Assembly (NCBI GenBank): GCA_904420185.1
Contig: CAJFUJ010000034.1
Coordinates: forward strand, 1-51,121
Length of the DNA: 51,121 nucleotides
Direction of reading: 5' to 3'
DNA from: an uncultured Butyricicoccus sp.
GTDB lineage: Bacteria > Bacillota > Clostridia > Oscillospirales > Butyricicoccaceae
Shown here piece after piece: positions 1 to 8,402 of the stretch. The position numbers were made by a program, and so were the translations under genes. The stretch's first letter is position 1. The number at the start of each line of letters is the position of its first letter. The notes under the pieces were generated by a model. The model had not been told where the DNA came from and ran no database searches. It saw only the letters and a list, made by a program, of their open reading frames with translations.

Positions 1-128
1 AGTCCCCAGGCCCCTTTTTGTCTCTCCTCTTCCCGGTATGCCAATTCCGGGAGGAAGGGTCCAGGGGCTAGCCCCTGGCGGGGTGCAGGGGCGGAGCCCC
101 GCCGGGGGTGCGGGGGCAGGCCCCCGCG
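1..128 (-). repeat. Mosaic palindromic element, copy A
   Basis: Read on the minus strand this is a string of GC-rich palindromes: GCGGGGGC/GCCCCCGC, GGCGGGG/CCGCCCC, CCAGGGGCTAGCCCCTGG and CCCGG/CCGGG, followed by AAAAAGGGGCCTGGGGAC. It is nearly identical to the reverse complement of 25946-26072 (copy B). It begins 10 bases after the stop codon of the SPFH gene and probably continues left of the window. No reading frame is expected in it. It may act as a 3' UTR structure or terminator for the nfeD-SPFH unit. Confidence 0.8.
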
Positions 129-137
129 AGGGACGCA

Positions 138-1049
138 TTAGCGGGGCTTGACGTCGGTGAGGGTATCCTTGAGCGCGGTGGCCAGGCCGGCCAGGCCTTG
201 GATTTCGCTGGGGATGATGATCTTGGTGGCTTTGCCGTCGGCGGCCTTTTCGAAGGCTTCGAGGGCTTTCATGCGCAGGATGGGTTCGGTTGGCTCGGCC
301 TCGTTGAGCATACGCAGCGAATCGGCCAGCGCGCGCTGCACGGTGAGCAGCGCTTCGGCTTCGCCCTCGGCCTCCTTGATCTTGGAAAGGCGGGTGGCTT
401 CGGCGCGCAGCACCATGGCTTCCTTTTCGCCCTCGGCCACCAAAATGGACGACTGCTTTTTGCCCTCAGCGACCAGGATGGCTTCGCGGCGTTCGCGTTC
501 GGCGCGCATCTGCTTTTCCATGGATTCCTTGATCGCGGCAGGGGGGATGATGTTCTTGAGCTCGACGCGGTTGACCTTGATGCCCCAGTCGTCGGTGGCT
601 TCGTCGAGCAGCGAGCGCATTTTGGTATTGATCAAATCGCGGCTGGTCAGGGTTTGGTCGAGTTCCAGGTCGCCAATGATGTTGCGCAAGGTGGTGGCGG
701 TCAGGTTTTCGATGGCGGCCATGGGGTTTTCGATGGCGTAGGTGAACAGCTTGGAGTCGGTGATCTGGAAATAGACCACAGTGTCGATCTGCATGGTGAC
801 GTTGTCCTTGGTGATGACCGGCTGGGGCGGGAAATCGACCACCTGCTCTTTGAGCGTCACCTTGCGGGCGATGCGCTCAAACAGCGGGATTTTGAAATGC
901 AGGCCGGTTCCCCAGGTTCCCTGATAGGTACCAAGGCGCTCGACAATATAGGCTTTGGCCTGGGGTACGATGACGATATTGCTGGCCAAAAAGGCGATGA
1001 GCAAAATCAGCAGGACAATCCAAAGCACGGCGTAAAAAATAGGCGGCAT
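138..1049 (-). CDS. SPFH/stomatin-like (band 7) membrane protein
   Basis: 303-residue paraslipin/QmcA-type protein. One N-terminal membrane segment (about residues 5-25, starting MPPIFYAVLWIVLL) is followed by an SPFH domain (about 25-180, with VERLGTYQGTW and the typical MQIDTVVYFQI strand) and a charged coiled-coil with repeated VAEGEKEA-type motifs (about 180-235). Such proteins oligomerise at the membrane as scaffolds for microdomains and proteases. It lies immediately after an NfeD-like gene, the classical partner. Its ribosome binding site (AAAGGAG) lies in the last codons of that gene, and only 6 bases separate stop and start, so the two are surely co-transcribed and probably act together. 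Length and order of parts are normal. The specific cellular role is not readable from sequence. Confidence 0.95.
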   Translation of the reverse strand: MPPIFYAVLWIVLLILLIAFLASNIVIVPQAKAYIVERLGTYQGTWGTGLHFKIPLFERIARKVTLKEQVVDFPPQPVITKDNVTMQIDTVVYFQITDSKLFTYAIENPMAAIENLTATTLRNIIGDLELDQTLTSRDLINTKMRSLLDEATDDWGIKVNRVELKNIIPPAAIKESMEKQMRAERERREAILVAEGKKQSSILVAEGEKEAMVLRAEATRLSKIKEAEGEAEALLTVQRALADSLRMLNEAEPTEPILRMKALEAFEKAADGKATKIIIPSEIQGLAGLATALKDTLTDVKPR

Positions 1050-1055
1050 GGTGTT

Positions 1056-1523
1056 TCATTCTCCTTTCGTTTGCGCGGGTGCGACGATCGCCCGGACCCC
1101 GGAAATCGACTGGATGCGCACGGTTTCCCCGGCGGGAATGGCTTCCCCGCCAGCGCTGCGGGCCGACCAGATTTGCCCAAACACCTTGACCTGGCCGGTG
1201 CCGCGGGCATTGTCGATTTTTTCGGTGACCAAGGCGGCTTCCCCCAAAATGCGGTCGGCGTTGGTCCGCGCGCCGCGCGGCCGGAGCAGCTTCCGGGCAA
1301 ACGGCCGGATCAAGGCTAGCATCAGAGCAGAAATGACGGCAAACACGATCAGCTGCGCCAAAAACGGCGCGCCGAGCGTGAGCGCCACCAGCGCCGCCAG
1401 CGAGCCAATGGCAAACCAGATGGAAATGAGCTGAAACGTGGCGGCTTCGACTGCGATGCCCACGATCATGACGCCCACCCACAAAAGTGCGTTGCCCAAA
1501 TTGGACGCGACAGACGGAAGCAT
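1056..1523 (-). CDS. NfeD family membrane protein
   Basis: 155 residues. Two to three hydrophobic segments fill about residues 8-75 (WVGVMIVGIAVEAATFQLI, then LIVFAVISALMLALI). A small beta-rich OB-fold-like C-terminal domain follows (ALVTEKIDNARGTGQVKV ... GETVRIQSISGV). This is the short NfeD form without the ClpP-like protease domain, usual for the partner of an SPFH protein. The ATG at 1523 is preceded by AAAGGAGG with good spacing. An extended -10 promoter lies upstream at 1597-1626. First gene of a two-gene minus-strand unit. Assignment to the family is secure; function is inferred from the SPFH partnership. Confidence 0.93.
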   Translation of the reverse strand: MLPSVASNLGNALLWVGVMIVGIAVEAATFQLISIWFAIGSLAALVALTLGAPFLAQLIVFAVISALMLALIRPFARKLLRPRGARTNADRILGEAALVTEKIDNARGTGQVKVFGQIWSARSAGGEAIPAGETVRIQSISGVRAIVAPAQTKGE

Positions 1524-1596
1524 TTGTAAACCCTCCTTTCGGTACTGCGCGGGAAAGAGCGGGTCGCCCCCTGGCCGGTCCCTCCCACTTGCCTTT

Positions 1597-1626
1597 AGTA
1601 TACCATATAAGGGCAGGGCCGCACAA
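1597..1626 (-). promoter_or_regulatory. Promoter of the nfeD-SPFH unit
   Basis: Minus-strand TTGTGC (1621-1626), 18-base spacer, extended -10 TGgTATACT with the hexamer at 1597-1602. It sits about 75 bases before the NfeD start codon. Confidence 0.65.
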
Positions 1627-1701
1627 CCACGCGCCGGTTACAGTTTTTTGGCAAACGGACAAACCCAGTACGCCCAAACGGGCAGCCGTCTGTTTTTGCA
1701 T

Positions 1702-2904
1702 TTAGTCCTGTTGGGTGAGCTGGTAGCTGATGAACTGGCGGGCGGTGCGGGGGGAGCGGCCGTTGCGGCGGATGGCGAAGCGCTCAGCGAGCAGGTGCAG
1801 CTGGTCGGCGGGTAGGAATAGGCCGTATTCGTCGGCCAGCTGATCGACAATGGACAGGTATTCGTCCTTGTCGGGGACCGAGAAGGTGATCTCCAGGCCG
1901 AAGCGGTCGGACAGGGAGGTGACGGTTTCCAGGGTGTCGCGCACATGGATGTCATCGCCTTGGCGGCTGGCAAAGCTCTCGCGCACCAGGTGGCGTCGGT
2001 TGGAGGTGGCGTAGAGCACGACGTTGGCCGGTTTGCCGGTCAGGCCGCCCTCGATGAAGGCCTTGAGGGCGGCAAAGTTTTCGTCCTCGACGTCAAAGGT
2101 GAGGTCGTCCAAAAAGACGATGATGTGGTAAGGGCTGCGGGCGGCTTCGGCGCAGATGCGCGGGAACAGGCCGATCTGCTTGGGCGCGAGCTCGATGATG
2201 CGCAGGCCGCGGCTGGCGTATTCGTTGACCACTGCTTTGACCGTGGACGATTTGCCGGTGCCTTTGTCGCCATAAAGCAGGATGTTGTTGGACGGGCGGT
2301 CGTCCAAAAAGGCCAGGGTGTTGGCCACGACCTGTTCCTTCTGGCGGGCGTAGCCCTTGAGATCGGTTAAACGGATGGGATCAGGCCGGGAAACAGCAAG
2401 GATTTCGCCTTCTGGGCCGACTGTAAAGCAGTTGGACTTTGCAAAAAAGCCGTAGCCGAACTGCTGGTAAAAACCGCGCAATTGGTCGCCGTTTGTAAAG
2501 GGCAGGGGCTTTCCGGCGGGGAAATCGGGCAGATAGGCTAGGGTGCCGGCGTCGTTTGGGAAGGCTAGACAGGCTTGGGCGGCCAGGTCGCGGCCGGTGA
2601 GCGCCAGCAGGGCCGAAAGGGTTTCCAGGTCGCGGGTGACCGCCTGGAGGACGGCCGGGCTGGGTTGGGTGAGCGAACCGGTCAGCGCGTTGGAGCTGCA
2701 CTGGATGCGCCGGCGCATCCAGCGGCCGGTATCGCCCGCGCGATAGATATGGTCGCATAGGGCACCGTAGGCGTCGCAAAAGGTCAGGACATCGGCCGAA
2801 TAGGCGCCGAGCACCCGGCGATAGGCCTGCAAAAGCGGTTCATCTTGTAAATTGCGCAGCACGGACAGGCAACAAAGCCGCGTGTGTAACGTGTGAAAAT
2901 CCAT
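1702..2904 (-). CDS. DUF815-type AAA ATPase
   Basis: 400-residue ATP-binding protein. The frame is open further upstream, but the start at 2904 (MDFHTLHTRL) has a GGAGGAA ribosome binding site and lies downstream of a good promoter, so the longer form is rejected. An N-terminal helical half of about 180 residues precedes an AAA core with Walker A LLYGDKGTGKSST (about residues 208-220), Walker B IIVFLDDLTF, and a sensor region (ATSNRRHL). The C-terminal half resembles the DUF815 family, ATPases related to the ORC/CDC6-DnaA clade whose substrate is not established. It is a monocistronic minus-strand gene divergent from the DUF3343 gene. Sequence gives no direct clue to partner or substrate. Confidence 0.88.
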   Translation of the reverse strand: MDFHTLHTRLCCLSVLRNLQDEPLLQAYRRVLGAYSADVLTFCDAYGALCDHIYRAGDTGRWMRRRIQCSSNALTGSLTQPSPAVLQAVTRDLETLSALLALTGRDLAAQACLAFPNDAGTLAYLPDFPAGKPLPFTNGDQLRGFYQQFGYGFFAKSNCFTVGPEGEILAVSRPDPIRLTDLKGYARQKEQVVANTLAFLDDRPSNNILLYGDKGTGKSSTVKAVVNEYASRGLRIIELAPKQIGLFPRICAEAARSPYHIIVFLDDLTFDVEDENFAALKAFIEGGLTGKPANVVLYATSNRRHLVRESFASRQGDDIHVRDTLETVTSLSDRFGLEITFSVPDKDEYLSIVDQLADEYGLFLPADQLHLLAERFAIRRNGRSPRTARQFISYQLTQQD

Positions 2905-2997
2905 GGTTCTTCCTCCGTTTTTGGATTGCACCCGCGCCTGTTTTGGGGCGGGCTGCCGCCGGAACCGGACGAAAAAACGCACCTTCCGGCAGTTTTT

Positions 2998-3026
2998 AGC
3001 ATAGCACAAAAAATATCCGGGCGCAA
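2998..3026 (-). promoter_or_regulatory. Promoter of the DUF815 ATPase
   Basis: Minus-strand TTGCGC (3021-3026), 17-base spacer, extended -10 TGcTATGCT (hexamer 2998-3003). The leader to the start at 2904 is about 85 bases. A perfect 8-bp hairpin CCGGGCGC/GCGCCCGG overlaps the -35 side (about 3017-3040). No clear promoter was found for the divergent DUF3343 gene. Confidence 0.65.
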
Positions 3027-3082
3027 CCGCCCGCGCCCGGCATAGCCTGAAAATGAAGCGATTTACAAAGGAGGACAACACC

Positions 3083-3313
3083 GTGCAATCGACCCAATAT
3101 GCTATGATTGTCTGCCGCTCGCAGACCGAAGCCTTTTCCTGCCTGCGCCTGCTCCAAGGGGCCGGGGTGAGCGGGGTGCTGCGCAAGCCGCCGCGCATGA
3201 AAGGGGACAACGCCTGCGCCTGGGGGGTGCGCATTCTGGCCTGCGGCCTGCCCAACGCCCAGCGCCGCATGGACGAAAAGCATTTCCGTCCGCTGCGGGT
3301 GTATACCCTGTGA
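3083..3313 (+). CDS. DUF3343 (putative Se/S carrier-like) protein
   Basis: 76 residues from the GTG at 3083, which follows AAAGGAGG at 3068-3074. An in-frame ATG at 3053 lies before the ribosome binding site and is rejected. The protein (MQSTQYAMIVCRSQTEAF...) has the DUF3343 signature: a beta strand ending in a conserved Cys, an S-x-T-E-A helix, a basic RKPPRMKG segment and a second Cys (RILACGLP). The family is annotated as putative Se/S carriers and often precedes a class-V aminotransferase or cysteine desulfurase, exactly as here with a 12-base gap. The likely role is to accept sulfur or selenium from the next gene product; that role is inference. Confidence 0.85.
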   Translation: MQSTQYAMIVCRSQTEAFSCLRLLQGAGVSGVLRKPPRMKGDNACAWGVRILACGLPNAQRRMDEKHFRPLRVYTL

Positions 3314-3325
3314 GGAGGGATGGCG

Positions 3326-4459
3326 ATGATTTATTTGGATTGCGCTGCCACCAGCCTGCAAAAGCCGCGCGCGGTCTACCGGGCGGTGCGCCAGGCCATG
3401 GAGGGGGCGGGCGGCTATGGCCGCAGCGGCCACAAACCCGCCCTGTATGCCGGAGAGCTGGTCTATCACTGCCGGGAAACCGCCTGCCGGTTGTTCGGGC
3501 TGCAAGCGCCCGAACAGGTGGTCTTTACCCTCAATGCCACCCACGCGCTCAACCAGGCCATCCATGCCCTGGTGGGGCCGGATACCAAGGTGGCCGTGTC
3601 CGGATATGAGCACAATTCGGTGATGCGGCCGCTGTACGCGCGGGGCGTCCCGGTGCGAGTGCTGGAAAGCGGCCCCTTTGACCCGGACGGCCTGCTGGCC
3701 GCGGCCGAGCGGGCGCTGGACGAGGGGGTGCGGCTGTTTATCATCAACCATGTGTCCAACGTGTTCGGCGGGATTGCGCCGGTGGGCGCGCTGGATGCGC
3801 TGCTTGGGGACGCCGGCGCGGCGCTCATCTTGGACGCGTCCCAGTCGGCTGGGGCGGTGGGGATTGACGTGTCCACGCTGCCCTCGCTAGCAGCTGTGTG
3901 CATGCCCGGCCACAAGGGCTTGCTCGGCCCGCAGGGCACCGGGCTGCTGCTGGTCTGTTCAGACGCCTTGCAATGCCCGCTCTTGCAGGGCGGCACCGGC
4001 AGCCTGTCCCAAGATTTGCAGCAGCCCGACTTTTTGCCCGACCGGCTGGAAAGCGGCACCCCCAATGTCCCGGGCATCGCCGGGCTGGCCGAGGGCATGG
4101 CCTATGTGCTGCGGCGCGGCCCGGCGCGCATCCTGGCCCACGAGCAAAGGTTGCTCGCCGCCCTCAAAAAAGGGCTGGATGCCCTGCCGGACGTGGAGGT
4201 GTTCGCCAGCCCGGACCCGCAAGGGCAGGCGGGTGTGCTCTCTTTCCGGCATGCGCGCATCCCCTGCGAAACCCTGGCCGAGCAGCTCGCCGGGGAAGGC
4301 ATCTGCGTGCGCGCCGGGCTGCACTGCGCCCCGCTGGCCCACCGCTCGGCCGGGACGCTGGACAGCGGCACCGTGCGCGTTTCGCTCGGGCCGTTTCATA
4401 CGCGCCGGGAAATCGGGGATTTCATCGCAAAACTTTGTGAAATACTTGAGAAAATATGA
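3326..4459 (+). CDS. Class-V aminotransferase, cysteine desulfurase-like
   Basis: 377 residues from the ATG at 3326, which has GGAGGG at the right distance; an ATG at 3320 abuts the ribosome binding site and is unlikely. The fold is NifS/SufS-like: MIYLDCAATSLQKP start, PLP-contacting DASQSAG, Schiff-base lysine in GHKGLLGPQGTG (about K197), and a catalytic-loop cysteine in RAGLHCAPLAH (about C334). This matches the family of desulfurases or selenocysteine-lyase-like enzymes found beside DUF3343 proteins. Substrate could be cysteine or selenocysteine. No iscU/sufU scaffold lies nearby, arguing against bulk Fe-S assembly. The 3' end is AT-rich and overlaps the start of the cdaA promoter region. 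Confidence 0.9.
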   Translation: MIYLDCAATSLQKPRAVYRAVRQAMEGAGGYGRSGHKPALYAGELVYHCRETACRLFGLQAPEQVVFTLNATHALNQAIHALVGPDTKVAVSGYEHNSVMRPLYARGVPVRVLESGPFDPDGLLAAAERALDEGVRLFIINHVSNVFGGIAPVGALDALLGDAGAALILDASQSAGAVGIDVSTLPSLAAVCMPGHKGLLGPQGTGLLLVCSDALQCPLLQGGTGSLSQDLQQPDFLPDRLESGTPNVPGIAGLAEGMAYVLRRGPARILAHEQRLLAALKKGLDALPDVEVFASPDPQGQAGVLSFRHARIPCETLAEQLAGEGICVRAGLHCAPLAHRSAGTLDSGTVRVSLGPFHTRREIGDFIAKLCEILEKI

Positions 4460-4476
4460 AAAGTCGGTGAAATCTA

Positions 4477-4505
4477 TTCACAGCTGGGGCGAGGTATGGT
4501 AAAAT
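4477..4505 (+). promoter_or_regulatory. Promoter of the cdaA operon
   Basis: TTCACA (4477-4482), 17-base spacer, extended -10 TGgTAAAAT (hexamer 4500-4505), about 38 bases before the cdaA start. It is an AT-rich island in GC-rich surroundings. Confidence 0.75.
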
Positions 4506-4542
4506 ATGATCTAGCGCAAACAGCGCTTTTTGTGGAGAAACC

Positions 4543-5451
4543 ATGCCGGAGCAAGCCGGACAACAGAAAATCAAGGTGTGGCAGATGGAATTTTGGGAAA
4601 ATTATTGGTTACTCGTCAAAAATGGCTCGATCATCGACTTGATCGACATCGCAATCGTCGCCTTTTTGGTCTATCACCTGATCCGCTTTGTGCACAACAC
4701 AAACGCTGAACGGCTGATCAAAGGCGTCATTATCCTGTTGGGCGTGCAATTTTTCGCCTCGACTGTGCATTTGAACACCATCAGCTTTGTGCTGGAAAAC
4801 CTGTTTACCATCGGCATTGTGGCGCTGCCGGTCGTCTTTCAGCCCGAGTTGCGCCGCCTGCTCGAACAGATCGGCATGGGCCACGTGACAAGGCTGCTCG
4901 TGCGCCGCGAAAACGGCGAGACCGAGATCGATTTCGCCATCTCGCAGACCGTGCTGGCCTGCGAATCGATGAGCTGGTCGCGCACCGGCGCGCTGATGGT
5001 CTTTGAACGCATGGAGCGCCTGGGCGAGATCACCAAAACCGGCACCCGCATCGACGCCGAACCCTCGGCCGAGCTGATTAAGAATATCTTCTATCCCAAG
5101 TCGCCGCTGCACGACGGCGCCATGGTGCTGCGCGACGGGCGCATCCATTCGGCCGGGTGTGTGCTGCCGCTTTCTAAAAATTTAAACCTCAGCCGCGACC
5201 TGGGCACCCGCCACCGCTCGGCCGTGGGCATGAGCGAGCACTCGGACGCCGTGGTCGTGGTGGTGTCCGAAGAGACCGGCGCCATCTCGGTAGCCATTGG
5301 CGGGATGCTCAAGCGCCAGCTGGACGCCGAAACCCTGCGCAAAATTTTGCAGACCGAGCTGGTGCCGGATACAACCGATAAAAAGAAAAAGCGCTGGGGC
5401 ATCCTGGCCGGCCGGCGGCCCAAGACAGACGGGAAGGATGCGGAAAAATGA
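4543..5451 (+). CDS. cdaA: Diadenylate cyclase CdaA (c-di-AMP synthase)
   Basis: 302 residues. Three N-terminal membrane segments (about residues 25-100) precede a DisA_N/DAC catalytic domain carrying the two diagnostic motifs, LHDGAMVL and GTRHRSAVG. It joins two ATP into c-di-AMP at the membrane; this dinucleotide controls potassium and osmolyte transport and wall homeostasis in Firmicutes. The ATG at 4543 follows GTGGAG; MEFWENYW at residue 15 is a possible alternative start. The cdaR gene overlaps its stop by four bases (ATGA), so the two are translationally coupled. A basic tail (KKKKRWGILAGRRPK) ends the protein. In many Firmicutes glmM follows this pair; here it does not. Confidence 0.97.
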   Translation: MPEQAGQQKIKVWQMEFWENYWLLVKNGSIIDLIDIAIVAFLVYHLIRFVHNTNAERLIKGVIILLGVQFFASTVHLNTISFVLENLFTIGIVALPVVFQPELRRLLEQIGMGHVTRLLVRRENGETEIDFAISQTVLACESMSWSRTGALMVFERMERLGEITKTGTRIDAEPSAELIKNIFYPKSPLHDGAMVLRDGRIHSAGCVLPLSKNLNLSRDLGTRHRSAVGMSEHSDAVVVVVSEETGAISVAIGGMLKRQLDAETLRKILQTELVPDTTDKKKKRWGILAGRRPKTDGKDAEK

Positions 5452-6755
5452 ATTTTTTAAAAGAACGCAATGTTTGGATTAAATTGGCCTCCATTTTGAT
5501 CGCCGTCTTTCTCTGGTCGTACGTGCTGCTGACCGACAACCCGCCCAAGACCCAGAGCTTCCCCAATCTGGAGGTGCAGGCGGTGGGCGTGGAAAGCCTG
5601 GCCGACCGGTCGCTGACCCTGGTGAGCACCGAAACCCCCAAGATCACCCTGCGCCTGACCGGCACCAGCCAGGATATGGCCCAGCTGACCGCCAGCGACA
5701 TTCAGGTCACCGTTGACCTGTCCAACATCCAGGAGGCAGGCGTCTACTATTTACAGCCGAACATCACCGTCGATGGGGATGTGCGCACAACCTCCTATGA
5801 GCCGCGCCGGGTGCAAATCACGGTGGAAAACGTGGTGTCCAAGGAGGTGCCGGTACAGGTGACCTCGATGAACAGCCTGCCAAGCAGCCGCCTGCTCGGA
5901 GACATGACGCCCGCAAGCGAGACGCTGCAAATCACTGGCGCCGAAAGCGTGGTGAACACGGTCGGCTATGCGCTGCTGACGGTGGATTTGGCCGAGGTCT
6001 CGGCCGATACCACCCAGACCTGCCGGGTGGCCCTATACACCGAAAATGATACCCAGGTCGATTCGCCCCTGGTGTCGCCTGCGCGCGAAACAATGGATGT
6101 GGACGTCCAGGTCAACCATGTGGCTACCGTGCCGCTGGGCGTATCGCTCACCCCGTCGGAAACCCTGACGGCCGATCAGGTGCAGGCCGAGATTTCGCCC
6201 ACTTCGGTGCGGGTGTACGGCAGCCAGCAGGCGCTGGCTGAGCTGGAGAGCCTGTCGCTGGGCAGCATCGACCTGGCCACCGTCACCCGCAGCGGACAGA
6301 AAGTCACCTTGCCCATTGAGCTGCCTACGGGCGTGTCGCTCATGGATGGACAGCCCGATGAGGCCACGGTCACCCTCACCATCCAGCAGGAGGCCAGCCA
6401 GACCGAACAGCAGGCCACCCGAACCCTGGAGGTGACCCAGATCACCCTGGAGGACACCAGCGAAAATCCGCCCGAGGTCACCTTGAATACCCAGTCGGTG
6501 CGGGTGACCGTGGCCGGGACCCAGGAGGCGGTCGATGCGGTGACAGCCGACGATTTGACGGTCACCGCCCGCTTTGACTCGGCCTCCCTGGGCGCGGGTA
6601 CCCACGAGGTCACCGCCCAAGCCGCAGTCAGCCGCGCCGGCGTCACCGTGCAGGGGGGCGAGGTCACGGTCAGCATCACCATCGCCCAGAGCGCGCCCGA
6701 AGAGACGCCGGCGCCGCCCCAGGAGGAACAAGAGGAGGCACCTGAACAAAGTTGA
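5448..6755 (+). CDS. cdaR: CdaR-like YbbR-domain protein
   Basis: 435 residues. One N-terminal membrane anchor (about residues 9-27, LASILIAVFLWSYVLL) is followed by about four extracellular YbbR repeats (for example RSLTLVSTETPKITLRLTG and PEVTLNTQSVRVTVAGTQEAV) and a low-complexity Pro/Glu/Gln tail (PAPPQEEQEEAPEQS). CdaR binds and modulates CdaA from outside the membrane. The start overlaps the cdaA stop. The stop (TGA) overlaps the presumed TTG start of the next gene. Domain order and length are normal for the family. Confidence 0.93.
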   Translation: MNFLKERNVWIKLASILIAVFLWSYVLLTDNPPKTQSFPNLEVQAVGVESLADRSLTLVSTETPKITLRLTGTSQDMAQLTASDIQVTVDLSNIQEAGVYYLQPNITVDGDVRTTSYEPRRVQITVENVVSKEVPVQVTSMNSLPSSRLLGDMTPASETLQITGAESVVNTVGYALLTVDLAEVSADTTQTCRVALYTENDTQVDSPLVSPARETMDVDVQVNHVATVPLGVSLTPSETLTADQVQAEISPTSVRVYGSQQALAELESLSLGSIDLATVTRSGQKVTLPIELPTGVSLMDGQPDEATVTLTIQQEASQTEQQATRTLEVTQITLEDTSENPPEVTLNTQSVRVTVAGTQEAVDAVTADDLTVTARFDSASLGAGTHEVTAQAAVSRAGVTVQGGEVTVSITIAQSAPEETPAPPQEEQEEAPEQS

Positions 6756-8365
6756 GTATTTTGGTTTCAAATATCCGCCAGCCCTTTGACGCGCCCGCCA
6801 GCCAGGCGTTTGACCAGGCCCGCCGGTTGTGCGGCCTGGACGGGCAGGTCCAAGCGTCGCTGCACAAGGTGTCCATCGACGCCCGCCACGGCCGGGTGTC
6901 CCGGGTGTATACCGTGCAGCTGGACGGCGTGCCCGATGAGCAGCAGCTGGTCGAGCGGCTGCATTCGCCCCAGGTCCGCCGCCGCACCGAGCAGCCGCTC
7001 ATTCTGACACCGGGAAGGGAGACCTTATCGGTCCGTCCGGCGGTCATCGGGCTGGGGCCTGCCGGGCTGTTCGCCGCCTATGCGCTGGCCGCGTGCGGCT
7101 ACCGGCCCCGGGTGTTCGAGCGCGGCGGCGATTTGACCGCGCGCGACGCGGCGGTCGAGGCGTTCCGCGCGGGCGGCGCGCTCGACCCGGACAGCAACAT
7201 CCAGTTCGGTGAGGGCGGCGCAGGCGCCTACTCGGACGGCAAGCTGACCACCCGCATCCACGACCCCCTGTGCGAAGCCGTGCTGCGGTTGCTGCTGCGC
7301 TTTGGCGCGCCCCCGGAGATCGCCCACCTGGCCAAGCCCCACATCGGCACCGACCGGCTCAAAGGGGTGGTGCGCGCCATGCGCGAGGAGATCGTGCGGC
7401 TGGGCGGCGAAGTGCGCTTTGGCTGCGCGGTGACCGGCGTGCGCACCCAAAGCGGTGCGCTGTACGCCCTGCAAGCGGGCGGGGAGCAGATCGAATGCAC
7501 CCAGGCTGTGCTGGCCATCGGCCACAGCGCACGCGATACCTTCCATGCCCTGTGGCGCGACGGCGTGGCCCTCGAGCCCAAGCCCTTTTCGGTCGGCGTG
7601 CGCATCGAGCACCTGCAACGCGACATCGACCGCGCGCTCTACGGCCGGGCGGCCGGCAGCGCCGGCCTGCCGCCCGCCGAATACGCCCTGTCCTACCGGG
7701 ACAAGCAGAGCGGACGGGCCTGCTATTCCTTTTGCATGTGCCCGGGCGGCTATGTGGTGGCTGCCCAGAGCGAGCCGGACACGGTGGTGGTCAACGGCAT
7801 GAGCCTGCACGCGCGCAGCGGCCCCAACGCCAACGCCGCTCTGGCGGTGCCGGTGTCGCCCGCTGACTTTGCCGACGGCACCCCCTTTGGCGGCGTGGCC
7901 TTGCAGCGGCAGATCGAACGGGCCGCTTTTCAGGCAGCGGGCGATTACCGCGCCCCCTGCCAGACGGTAAGCGACTTTTTGTCCGGGCGGAGCAGCACCG
8001 GCCCGGGCCGCGTACTGCCGACCTACCCGCGCGGCGTGGCCTATGGCCGGGTGGACGGCTGTTTGCCCGATTTCGTCGGGCGCGACCTGGCCAATGGGCT
8101 GCGTTACTTTGGCCGCAAAATCCGCGGCTTTGATGGGCCCGACGCCCTGCTTACCGCGCCCGAAACCCGCACTTCGTCGCCGGTGCGCATCCCGCGCGGC
8201 CAATCGTTTGGCAGCGTGGCGGTGGACGGGCTGCTGCCCTGCGGGGAAGGGGCCGGGTACGCGGGCGGCATCATGTCGGCGGCAGTGGACGGCCTGCGCG
8301 TGGCGCGAGGCCTGATCGAGCGGTTCGCGCCCCTGGAGCAAGGGGACGGGCCGGTCCAGCTATAA
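6752..8365 (+). CDS. COG2509-type FAD-dependent dehydrogenase
   Basis: 537 residues. An N-terminal region of about 85 residues precedes a Rossmann dinucleotide motif GLGPAGLFAAYAL with the acidic strand end FERGG, then a conserved FGEGGAGAYSDGKLTTR segment and a C-terminal FAD motif (GEGAGYAGGIMSAAVDG). This matches the uncharacterised FAD-dependent dehydrogenases of COG2509. The proposed TTG start at 6752 overlaps the cdaR stop; GGAGG lies about 13 bases upstream, rather far, so the true start could be a few codons later. Cys pairs such as CYSFCMCPGG suggest possible redox or metal sites. Substrate unknown. The gene is commonly seen near cdaR in Clostridia. Confidence 0.88.
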   Translation: MSILVSNIRQPFDAPASQAFDQARRLCGLDGQVQASLHKVSIDARHGRVSRVYTVQLDGVPDEQQLVERLHSPQVRRRTEQPLILTPGRETLSVRPAVIGLGPAGLFAAYALAACGYRPRVFERGGDLTARDAAVEAFRAGGALDPDSNIQFGEGGAGAYSDGKLTTRIHDPLCEAVLRLLLRFGAPPEIAHLAKPHIGTDRLKGVVRAMREEIVRLGGEVRFGCAVTGVRTQSGALYALQAGGEQIECTQAVLAIGHSARDTFHALWRDGVALEPKPFSVGVRIEHLQRDIDRALYGRAAGSAGLPPAEYALSYRDKQSGRACYSFCMCPGGYVVAAQSEPDTVVVNGMSLHARSGPNANAALAVPVSPADFADGTPFGGVALQRQIERAAFQAAGDYRAPCQTVSDFLSGRSSTGPGRVLPTYPRGVAYGRVDGCLPDFVGRDLANGLRYFGRKIRGFDGPDALLTAPETRTSSPVRIPRGQSFGSVAVDGLLPCGEGAGYAGGIMSAAVDGLRVARGLIERFAPLEQGDGPVQL

Positions 8366-8402
8366 AAGTGAACGTTTTACGCGAGGAAGGAGCTCTCTTT
8401 TT

